From Candidatus Bathycorpusculum hydrogenotrophicum (GTDB taxonomy: Archaea; Thermoproteota; Bathyarchaeia; Bathyarchaeales; Bathycorpusculaceae): DNA of 34,319 nucleotides. The stretch spans positions 1-34,319 of the forward strand of contig WRCX01000014.1 in the NCBI GenBank assembly GCA_009783705.1. The letters are read 5' to 3'. The position numbers and the translations under genes were made by a program. The notes beneath the pieces were generated by a model, which did not search any database, was not told where the DNA came from, and worked only from the letters and a program-made list of their open reading frames with translations. Position 1 is the stretch's first letter. Each line of letters opens with the position of its first letter. This document shows positions 24,853-31,904 of this stretch, piece by piece.

Positions 24853-25176
24853 ACTTAGCAGATATGGCTGTCACAAACAAATACCTTCTTTATTTTTTTA
24901 TAGAAATGTCAAACAACTAAATTCACTATATTACAGTGTTAAATTGGTTTGTTTGCTTGGTTGCGCTGTATTTAGTGTTTATTTGCGTTATGATTTTCTT
25001 TTCGTCTTGTGTGTTGGAAGTGTCTATGCTTTGCAAAGCGGGTTATCCATGGCTGGAATGTTGTGGTAACTTTATTTGATGGCTGTATCGGGTTATCCTG
25101 GTGGTTTGTGTTGTGTTTGTGTTGTTTGGGTGTGTGTTGTTCTTTAGGGGTTTTCTATTTTTTTCTGTGCGATATG
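24853..25176. other. Intergenic, T-rich; possible terminator
   Basis: CTTTATTTTTTTATAG at 24889-24904 is a good poly-T terminator for the toxin pair. The rest is G/T-rich on the + strand with no credible gene; the small open frames are Cys/Leu/Phe-rich and lack start signals. Confidence 0.5.
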
Positions 25177-25190
25177 TTTTATAATGTCTT
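25175..25190 (+). promoter_or_regulatory. Probable promoter of hsp20-rpl15-secY
   Basis: TGTTTTATAATG contains the TATA box TTTTATAA (about 25177-25184). Transcription would begin near 25205, close before the GGAGGGGG ribosome binding site (25211-25218) and ATG 25227. This is the only promoter-like string just before the restored ribosomal segment. Confidence 0.5.
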
Positions 25191-25226
25191 TGGGTGTTGC
25201 GTTAGTTATTCGGAGGGGGACACAAC

Positions 25227-25673
25227 ATGAGTGCAAAATGGAGAAGGTCTAATAAGAATCGTAAATGGCTTGATATAGATGAGTTAGCGGCGCCTAAAAA
25301 ATTGAAGGGTTCGGCTCACAAGTGTAAGTCTTTGCCTATGCCGCCTAATTTCCGTACGTCGGTTAGCTATGCTAAGCGTAAATGTCAGGAGCCTAAGCCG
25401 CTTATTGATATCTTCCAAGATAGCAGCACTATTACTGTTGTTGCAGAGATTGTGGGTTTTAGCACTGATTCTGTAAAGGTCAGTGTTAAGGATCAGAGAA
25501 TTACGCTTTCTGCTAAGTCAAAAGAGCGCCGTTACTATAAAAGTTTAAATTTACCGAAGGTAGTGATTCCTGACGAAACGCACACCAAGTTTAAGAATGG
25601 TGTGTTAGAGATTAAACTTAAAAAGGCTGAATCAACAGCTATTGGAAAAGAAGCGGACCAACATGCCCCATAA
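25227..25673 (+). CDS. hsp20: Small heat-shock protein, Hsp20/alpha-crystallin family
   Basis: ATP-independent chaperone that holds unfolding proteins. The basic N-terminus (about 60 residues) is followed by an alpha-crystallin domain: LIDIFQDSSTITVVAEIVGFSTDSVKVSVKDQRITLSAKSKER and NLPKVVIPDETHTKFKNGVLEIKLKK, where NGVLEI is the family hallmark. The usual I-x-I tail motif is not obvious. CGGAGGGGG at 25210-25218 is a strong ribosome binding site. The last 11 nt overlap the start of rpl15, tying chaperone output to ribosome and translocon synthesis. It is the first gene after the accessory island. Confidence 0.9.
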   Translation: MSAKWRRSNKNRKWLDIDELAAPKKLKGSAHKCKSLPMPPNFRTSVSYAKRKCQEPKPLIDIFQDSSTITVVAEIVGFSTDSVKVSVKDQRITLSAKSKERRYYKSLNLPKVVIPDETHTKFKNGVLEIKLKKAESTAIGKEADQHAP

Positions 25674-26073
25674 ACTTAGGAAAATCAGAAAATTTAGAGG
25701 CTCAAGAACACAAGGATACGGAAGAATAGGCCAGCACAGAGACAGCGGAAGCAAAGGCAACCGCAAAGTCGGACGCCATAAGCATCTCTGGAGCAAAATC
25801 GTAACCAGCGAACCTGACTACTTTGGAAAGCACGGATTTACTTCTCCCCAAAGCAAGAACAGGGTTGAGTCTACCATTAACCTCTACAAACTTGACCAAA
25901 TCAAAGGAGGCACTGAAATCAACCTGACCGAAATGGGGTACACCAAACTCCTCGGCACAGGCACGATCACCAGAGCCTTAACTGTTCAAGTCAAAGCTGC
26001 CTCAAAATCTGCTGTCCAGAAAGTTGAAAAAGCTGGCGGCAAACTCATACTTGCTGAAGCGACTGAGGAGTAA
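25663..26073 (+). CDS. rpl15: Ribosomal protein L15 (uL15)
   Basis: Large-subunit assembly protein. The archaeal N-terminus MPHKLRKIRKFRGSRTQGYGRIGQHRDSGSKGNRKVGRHKHLW is diagnostic, with the C-terminal YTKLLGTGTITRALTVQVKAASKSAVQKVEKAGG. The ATG at 25663 is chosen because family members begin MPHK/MVRK-like; an in-frame TTG at 25642 would add seven residues inside hsp20. It is normally next to rpl30 and secY; here only secY is kept adjacent. Confidence 0.96.
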   Translation: MPHKLRKIRKFRGSRTQGYGRIGQHRDSGSKGNRKVGRHKHLWSKIVTSEPDYFGKHGFTSPQSKNRVESTINLYKLDQIKGGTEINLTEMGYTKLLGTGTITRALTVQVKAASKSAVQKVEKAGGKLILAEATEE

Positions 26074-26082
26074 GACGGTTAG

Positions 26083-27522
26083 ATGGCTGGAAGATTTCTA
26101 AGTATTTTCAAACCAATCGGCAGAATCCTGCCGGAAATCAAAAAACCTGAACGCAAGGTTAGTTTTAACGAAAAAATCTTTTGGACCGCTTTGGTCCTAG
26201 TAATCTTTCTTGTCATGACCGAAATTCCACTCTACGGCGTAGCCCCATCTGCCAATGACAATTTTGGTCAGCTAAGAGTTATCTTTGCTTCAAACCGGGG
26301 CACACTGATGGAGCTAGGTATTGGCCCCATCGTCACTGCTGGATTAATTCTGCAGTTACTTGTTGGTTCTGGTATAATCAAATGTGATATGTCTGATCCT
26401 GAAGACAGAGGACTCTTTACAGCAGCAAGCAAAGTTTTCAGCATCGCCCTAACAGGCATCCAAGCTATTGCCTACATCCTAAGCGGCATGTATGGTAGCA
26501 TAGGCGAACTTGGAATAACGGTAATTCTTGCAATATTAATACAGTTAATAGCCGCAGGCATAATTGTCATGTTAATGGATGAGCTCGTACAGAAAGGCTG
26601 GGGTCTTGGCAGCGGTATAAGTCTCTTCATCATGGCCGGTGTTGCACAATCCATCTTCTGGTCCATGTTCTCACCAGTCAACGGACTATTCGTCGGCGGT
26701 CTCTCCCAATTCTTAGCTGGCGCAGATCCGTTCAATGGCGCAAACGCAGCTTTCACCTATGTCTTTGGCTCTGCTAATAGCATCTATCCAACCCTGCTCG
26801 GCTTCTTTGCAACAATCGCAGTGTTCCTCATCGTCATCTACCTCCAAGGCGTCCGAGTCGAATTGCCCATGAGTTACGCAGGCTACAAAGGCTTCCGCAG
26901 CAGATACCCAATTAAACTCCTCTATGTCAGCAACCTGCCCGTCATCTTCGCCTCTGCACTGTTTGCCAACGTGTACTTCTTCACACAGTTGCTCTGGAAC
27001 CAGTTTGGACAACCTGCACCAGGAACTAACCTGTTCTTCCAAATCGTAGGTGACTACATGCGGACCGAATCAGGCAGCGTCGTTCCGGTCGGAGGATTAG
27101 CCTATCTCGTCACAGCACCCCACAACATCTGGGGAGTCATCGGCGCACCCCTGCAAGCTTTGGCATACTTGGGTATACTCATAGCTTTCTGTGCTGGGTT
27201 CTCGCTAATTTGGCTTGAAGTCGGCGGCTTAGGCCCAAGTAAAGTTGCCAAGCAACTCATGGACAGCGGCATGCAGATCCCAGGCTACAGACGCAGCGAA
27301 CGTCCCATCGAACAAATCCTCAAACGCTACATCCCCATCGTCACTGTCTTGGGCGGTATACTCGTCGGGTTAGTGGCTGGGTTGTCGGATTTACTTGGTG
27401 CGTTTGGTACCGGAACTGGTATCTTGCTCTCCGTAGGCATCATCTATCAGTACTACGAATTACTGATGCGTGAACGGGCAGCAGAAATGTTCCCAGCGTT
27501 TAGGCGGATTATAGGCGAATAA
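26083..27522 (+). CDS. secY: Preprotein translocase subunit SecY
   Basis: Channel-forming subunit of the Sec translocon in the cytoplasmic membrane; works with SecE/Sec61beta. 479 residues with ten membrane helices. Visible marks are the first helix after FNEKIFWTALVLVIFLVMTEIPLYGV, the plug region after it, GWGLGSGISLFIMAG, LPMSYAGYKGFRSRYPIKLLYVSNLPVIFASALFANVYF (cytosolic loop that meets the ribosome) and MREMF-like RAAEMFPAFRR at the end. The ATG is 9 nt after the rpl15 stop. Confidence 0.98.
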   Translation: MAGRFLSIFKPIGRILPEIKKPERKVSFNEKIFWTALVLVIFLVMTEIPLYGVAPSANDNFGQLRVIFASNRGTLMELGIGPIVTAGLILQLLVGSGIIKCDMSDPEDRGLFTAASKVFSIALTGIQAIAYILSGMYGSIGELGITVILAILIQLIAAGIIVMLMDELVQKGWGLGSGISLFIMAGVAQSIFWSMFSPVNGLFVGGLSQFLAGADPFNGANAAFTYVFGSANSIYPTLLGFFATIAVFLIVIYLQGVRVELPMSYAGYKGFRSRYPIKLLYVSNLPVIFASALFANVYFFTQLLWNQFGQPAPGTNLFFQIVGDYMRTESGSVVPVGGLAYLVTAPHNIWGVIGAPLQALAYLGILIAFCAGFSLIWLEVGGLGPSKVAKQLMDSGMQIPGYRRSERPIEQILKRYIPIVTVLGGILVGLVAGLSDLLGAFGTGTGILLSVGIIYQYYELLMRERAAEMFPAFRRIIGE

Positions 27523-27585
27523 TCCCCCGCCCCTTTCTCCTCCTCTTCTTTCTTTTCTTTTCTTAATTATTTTTTTTGTAGCTAG
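27523..27585 (+). terminator. Pyrimidine/T-rich terminator after secY
   Basis: The secY stop is followed by a C/T run that ends in TTAATTATTTTTTTTG (about 27564-27580), typical for archaeal intrinsic termination. The next gene, 180 nt on, has its own TATA-like TCTAAATAAAC (27715-27725). Confidence 0.6.
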
Positions 27586-27764
27586 TTATCCTTTAGCGTT
27601 TAGCAGTCTCTGCACGTTAGGTTGACTTGTATGCATGACTGGAGCGGTTTAATTTAGGTAGTATTGTTGGGTTGGAAGTGAAAACGGTTATTAACAAGAA
27701 GCATGTAGGCATAGTCTAAATAAACAAGGAACGCTCTGAAACGACGGAACTTGAGTGAAAAGTC

Positions 27765-28682
27765 ATGAAAGCTTACCGAAAGATAATGTTTGTTATGCTA
27801 TTAGCGCTCGTAGCGGGTTTTGCTTTGAGTGTTTTTGCTGGATCAGCAAGTGCCGCCCTGAGTTATCAAGGCTCCATATCAACTGATAATCAAGGGGTGA
27901 CTGAAGAGGCATCCTACACTCTAACTCTTGCCAATACCGGTACTGACCGCTTATTATCTGCAAACATTACCGTTCCGAGCGGATTTACAGATATTAAAAA
28001 TCTCGTCGTGGTAACTCCCTCGTCATGGACTGTACATGACACTCTAATTGATGATACTCTATACCTCAACCTTCAGTCCACTGAAGGCCTAGCCTCTGGC
28101 ACACAAGTTACAGTTAAGTTTGATGCAACAAACCCCCGAGAAGCTAGAGACTATACCTGGATTGTTAACGCAACAGGCACAGATGGCACCCATGACTCCA
28201 CTTTTGATGTGGAAGTTATTTCCCCCATACGTATCACAACCATGGTGCCTGCCCTTACAATATTGGGCATAGCTGTGGGGTTTGCTTTATTGTACAGCGT
28301 CCTTAACCGCGTTTTAATAACCTACTTTGTGGGTTGGGATCAGCATCATGTTATGCGCCGAGAAATTGCCGAATTCCAAAGAGCCCAAATGGCGGCGGCA
28401 CGGGCAAACGATCAAAAACAAATGGAAAAACTCAAACGCAAACAAACTCAAATCAACAGCATGCAAGCAAAAATGATGAAACCCCAATTACTTCAACTCG
28501 GCGCTTCCTTTATCCAATTTGGTTTTTGGTTTTTGGTGTTAACCCCAACATTTGGCGGCACCAGCTTGGCGTTTCTGCCCGGATTTGGCGCTATCCCAGT
28601 GTTTTGGCTCTACCCCGCAATATCGATGTTCCTCTCCATAACCCTATCACGTATAATTGGTACTATGCCCATAGACATCTAA
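27765..28682 (+). CDS. EMC3/DUF106-type membrane insertase with extracytoplasmic domain
   Basis: Archaeal Oxa1/YidC superfamily protein (Ylp1/DUF106) that inserts membrane proteins, usually encoded next to secY as here. The C-terminal half has the family layout: a membrane helix (TTMVPALTILGIAVGFALLYSVLNRVL), a cytosolic coiled coil rich in Arg/Lys/Met/Gln (MRREIAEFQRAQMAAARAN, QINSMQAKMMKPQ) and two more apolar helices. Ahead of it sit a signal peptide or anchor (MLLALVAGFALSVFAGSASA) and a domain of about 120 residues with Thr/Asn-rich beta strands (ALSYQGSISTDNQGVTEEAS), Ig-like or NEW3-like. Most DUF106 proteins lack this outer domain. A TATA box at 27715-27725 suggests separate transcription. 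Confidence 0.85.
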   Translation: MKAYRKIMFVMLLALVAGFALSVFAGSASAALSYQGSISTDNQGVTEEASYTLTLANTGTDRLLSANITVPSGFTDIKNLVVVTPSSWTVHDTLIDDTLYLNLQSTEGLASGTQVTVKFDATNPREARDYTWIVNATGTDGTHDSTFDVEVISPIRITTMVPALTILGIAVGFALLYSVLNRVLITYFVGWDQHHVMRREIAEFQRAQMAAARANDQKQMEKLKRKQTQINSMQAKMMKPQLLQLGASFIQFGFWFLVLTPTFGGTSLAFLPGFGAIPVFWLYPAISMFLSITLSRIIGTMPIDI

Positions 28683-28712
28683 TCTAACCCTGCCAAAAAC
28701 TGGTGACCCAAA

Positions 28713-29333
28713 ATGGCTGACCCCCAAAAAACCTGTGCCCAATCAAACAAAACGGTTCTCTGTATTTCTGGCCTAGCGGGCACAGGCAAAAGCACCTTAG
28801 CCAAAAAACTTGCCCAAAAATACAATCTCCAGTACTACTCCGGCGGGGATGCCCTAAAAGATTTAGCCAAACAAAAAGGCTATGACATATCGGTTCAGGG
28901 CTGGTGGGAAAGCGATGCTGGGATAAATTTTCTCAAAGAACGCCTAAGTGACCCCAAATTCGACTGTGCAGTTGATGAAAAACTCTTAGAATACGCCAAA
29001 CAAGGCAATGTCCTCTTAGATAGTTGGACCATGCCTTGGTTGCTTAAAGGCGGATTTAAAATCTGGCTGGAAGCCTCAACTGAAAAACGCGCAACCCGCG
29101 TAGCTGAACGCGACAACATGCCCTTTCTTGAAGCACGCAAAATGCTAGAAGAGAAAGAAAAACGCACCAAAGAAATCTACCAAAGCCTCTATGGCTTTGC
29201 ACTGGGTGAAGACTTAACACCCTTTGACTTTGTTTTAGATACCGATAATTTAACTGCCGCTCAAGTTTTTGAAGTTTTATGCCACGTCGTTGACAATCTA
29301 GTTCTCACAACCACCACATCATCTACTTCTTGA
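28713..29333 (+). CDS. cmk: Cytidylate kinase, archaeal type (CMP kinase)
   Basis: P-loop kinase that phosphorylates CMP/dCMP with ATP. The Walker A motif is SGLAGTGKSTLAKKLA (residues 19-34). The family pattern follows: YYSGGDALKDLAKQKG, VDEKLLEYAKQGNVLLDSWTMPWLL, IWLEASTEKRATRVAERDNM and the lid-like EEKEKRTKEIYQSLYG, then PFDFVLDTDNL. The VLEGR-type motif of typical archaeal enzymes is replaced by VLLDSWT, so substrate details may differ. Linkage with DUF106 near secY is the usual archaeal order. GGTGA at 28700-28705 precedes the ATG. Confidence 0.85.
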   Translation: MADPQKTCAQSNKTVLCISGLAGTGKSTLAKKLAQKYNLQYYSGGDALKDLAKQKGYDISVQGWWESDAGINFLKERLSDPKFDCAVDEKLLEYAKQGNVLLDSWTMPWLLKGGFKIWLEASTEKRATRVAERDNMPFLEARKMLEEKEKRTKEIYQSLYGFALGEDLTPFDFVLDTDNLTAAQVFEVLCHVVDNLVLTTTTSSTS

Positions 29334-29490
29334 TCTAATCTCTCTTGACTACTACTGTTGATGTTGTCCCTGTTCCTTAGCTGTTTACCTCTGACCGTAG
29401 AATTGTTTATTCCAAGTGGTGATAGTATTTTGGGGGGATGTGTTTGTTCTTTTTTGGTTAGAATGTGTTTTGTTGTTTGTTGGTGGTTGT

Positions 29491-30528
29491 TTATTTGAGT
29501 AGTAGTTTGATGTTTTTCCATTGGTCGTTTGCTAGGGAGAGTATGCTTTTGGGGCCTCCGTAGAGTGAGTATGCGATGTAGCAGAGGTAGTTGCATTGGG
29601 TGCAGTCTTGGTATGTTTTTCGGAGTGTTTTGAATTCGTTGCTTTTCCATTGTTTTGGTTGGTCAAAGATGGAGCCGGCAAAGTTGTGGTTGTGGCAACC
29701 TGAGATGCGGCCTAGGTGATCAACAACGAGGAATTGGTTTAGTGCTTGGCATTTCCAGGTTCGTTCGGCATTTGGTTCGTAGAGGCTTCGCAAGGTTTGG
29801 AGTAGTTTTTTGGTCATGAGGATGTTTGGGTTTTTTTTCATTGATGCGATGAGTTGGTTGCAGAGGTTTACCATGGCTTCTTTGTCTGTTATGATGAATT
29901 CGTCATTTGCTTTGCCGATGCGAAAGAGTTGTTTGCTATCTACGGAGGTGTCATATGAGTATAGGCAGAACCACATTGGAATTTTGCGTTCCATGAAATA
30001 GTTTGTCATATCCATGATTTCGTAGAGGTTTTTCTGTGAAATGGTTGGGGTGACTGCCACTCGGATGCCTTCTTTTTGCAATACTTCCACTGTGTGTATT
30101 GCGTTTTTCCATGCGCCTGGGACTGCTTTTATGGCATCGTTTTTTGCTTCATCTAGGCTATCGATAGATATGGCAACAAAATCCACTTTTCGCAGAGCCT
30201 CGATTTTTTTTGTTGCCATACTACCATTATCGTAGACGGTTGTGAGAAACCGCTCCGAGGCATAATCTAGAATCTCTGCAATATCTGATCGGAGCAGTGG
30301 ATCGCCGCCTGAGATGGTAAGCTCAACAATCCCCAGACCTTTTAAAATATCGAGCCCTTTTTTTATTTCTGCGGCTGAGAGCTCCTGGTCATCTTGCTCT
30401 TTCCAGACGTTGCATCCCACGCAACGGTAGTTGCATTTCCTTGTAACTAACCACTGTGCATGATGAGGCTTACCTGACGATAAATACCGACCCGCCAACG
30501 ATGATGCTTTTCTCAAACCGGATGTCAT
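29491..30528 (-). CDS. Radical SAM protein with SPASM-like C-terminus
   Basis: The radical SAM signature CNYRCVGC (Cys32, Cys36, Cys39) binds a 4Fe-4S cluster that cleaves S-adenosylmethionine. LTISGGDPLLR is the SAM-contacting GGE-like motif, and AISIDSLDE is the strand-4 motif. The C-terminal half has further cysteines (WKCQALNQFLVVDHLGRISGCHNH, DCTQCNYLC) that suggest an auxiliary cluster, as in SPASM/twitch enzymes. The start is set at ATG 30528 because GAGG lies 3-6 nt upstream; GTG 30543 is the longer option. It is divergent from a glycosyltransferase, so lipid or glycan modification is possible. The substrate is not identifiable. Confidence 0.88.
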   Translation of the reverse strand: MTSGLRKASSLAGRYLSSGKPHHAQWLVTRKCNYRCVGCNVWKEQDDQELSAAEIKKGLDILKGLGIVELTISGGDPLLRSDIAEILDYASERFLTTVYDNGSMATKKIEALRKVDFVAISIDSLDEAKNDAIKAVPGAWKNAIHTVEVLQKEGIRVAVTPTISQKNLYEIMDMTNYFMERKIPMWFCLYSYDTSVDSKQLFRIGKANDEFIITDKEAMVNLCNQLIASMKKNPNILMTKKLLQTLRSLYEPNAERTWKCQALNQFLVVDHLGRISGCHNHNFAGSIFDQPKQWKSNEFKTLRKTYQDCTQCNYLCYIAYSLYGGPKSILSLANDQWKNIKLLLK

Positions 30529-30781
30529 TTGCCTCAATAGCACCTAATTATTTATGCTAAGATTTATTCAAAGCAGTACTATAAAAACAATAGCAACCTT
30601 CCCTTGTTGCTGCAGTGCTGAAATGGGTTGGCGTGTCGCTTGGGTGTTTGACTACTTTTTTTGGGCTAAACTATTTTAGGCTAGAACATCAAAGCAAGAG
30701 TAGCATAACACTCACGCCAAGCGGCAACAACAATGCAAAACAATCTACCAATTAATTCTCTATATAGCCCGGGGGAAGCGT

Positions 30782-31513
30782 TTGGTAGTTGACTCTTTAG
30801 ATGTTGTGCTGATAACCAAAAACAGCCAACGCATCCTAACCCAATGCATAGAATCCATCTATGCAAACATCCCCGTTGCTAGGCTCATCGTGGTCGATGG
30901 CGGCTCAACCGATCAAACAATTCCCATCCTCAACAAATTACACAAAAAATATCATAACGTGACCATACTCTTTGATAATGGCACCCGCGCCACTGCCCGC
31001 CAAAAAGGCATTAACCATGTAACCACAGAGTGGTTTATGTTTGTAGACAGCGATGTCGTGCTGTGCCACGACTGGTACAAAAAAGCCCAAAAATACCTCA
31101 TCCAACCCAACGTCGGCGCCATTTGGGGAACCGAAGTTTGGTCAACCCTAAACAACCCCAAAGTTCTGCAACTATTCTTAATCATAACGCGCAAAATCTT
31201 TGAAGTCCGTGGCGGCACCCATGACACCCTAATCCGCACAAGCACCGTCAAAGACATCAAAATCCCCCCAAATTTGCATATGTTTGAGGACGCCTACATA
31301 AAAGACTGGATCACAAACAAAGGCTATCGTGTCATTGCATGCTATAGTCCGTTTTGTCTTCATTACCGGCCCGCCTCTGTTTGGACTCTGAGAGGCAGTT
31401 TAGGTTTGATTGCTGAAGCATTTGAATTCGGTAACATCCGTCTAATCAGCCGACTGTTTTTAGCCTATGGCTTCTACACCCTATATTCCATCTATCAATT
31501 ACTTTCCAAATAA
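30782..31513 (+). CDS. Family 2 glycosyltransferase
   Basis: Inverting GT-A fold enzyme using a nucleotide-sugar or dolichol-phosphate sugar donor. It shows VVLITKNSQRILTQCIESIYAN, LIVVDGGSTDQT, ARQKGINHVTTEWFMFVDSDV (DSD as the metal-binding DXD) and a DAYIKDWI acidic motif, probably the catalytic base. 243 residues, with a hydrophobic C-terminal helix (LFLAYGFYTLYSIYQLL) that may attach to the membrane. Starts at TTG 30782, supported by GGGGGA at 30771-30776 just upstream. A TATA box CTATATAG sits at 30760-30767. Its role in protein or lipid glycosylation is unknown. Confidence 0.88.
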   Translation: MVVDSLDVVLITKNSQRILTQCIESIYANIPVARLIVVDGGSTDQTIPILNKLHKKYHNVTILFDNGTRATARQKGINHVTTEWFMFVDSDVVLCHDWYKKAQKYLIQPNVGAIWGTEVWSTLNNPKVLQLFLIITRKIFEVRGGTHDTLIRTSTVKDIKIPPNLHMFEDAYIKDWITNKGYRVIACYSPFCLHYRPASVWTLRGSLGLIAEAFEFGNIRLISRLFLAYGFYTLYSIYQLLSK

Positions 31514-31904
31514 TTACGACCATATATGTCGCTTTTATAATCGGTTAATTTACTGTGTTTAATTGAATGCACACAAATTGCTTTTCTCTCTACTGGTAAA
31601 CAAAAAATTACCTCAACTCTCAAAAGTTGTTCCAGATATGCAAACATAAGCTGCCTATTGCATATCCAAAAATCAAATTTTTGTCTAGCGCATAATGCCA
31701 AAAGGATAGCTTGGTGTCGAGGGCAGGGTTTGAACTTTAAAGCAGTGGAGATATCGCAATTATAGCCTCTTTTTCTTTTTTCTATACTCCTTCTCTCTGT
31801 TACCAAAAAACTTGCAGAGTTAAGGTTTAAATAGCCATCAGAAGTATCAACTCTAAAAGGTTCCGAGAGCAAACCTAAATCTGGAGCATATCAACAATAG
31901 TGTT
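31514..31904. other. Intergenic region with tRNA-3'-end-like segment
   Basis: A minus-strand open frame of 125 codons covers this stretch, but it is Cys-rich, has no start signal and overlaps the glycosyltransferase end, so it is not called. The tRNA-like piece at 31712-31734 is listed separately. A TATA-like GGTTTAAATAG at 31825-31835 may serve the DUF4157 gene at 31905. Confidence 0.5.
31712..31734 (-). other. tRNA 3'-end-like sequence, possible attachment-site remnant
   Basis: On the minus strand the sequence GTTCAAACCCTGC is followed by CCTCGACACCA: a T-loop consensus (TTCRANY), a 5-nt T-stem half, 7 nt, a discriminator A and CCA. The 5' side does not fold into a tRNA; what precedes it is not a matching T-stem. 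Such isolated tRNA ends are typical att sites left by integrases. It could be chance. Confidence 0.35.

Noticed and set aside
31495-31872. 125-codon minus-strand ORF
   Set aside because: Cys-rich, no ribosome binding site, overlaps the glycosyltransferase end and the tRNA-like piece.
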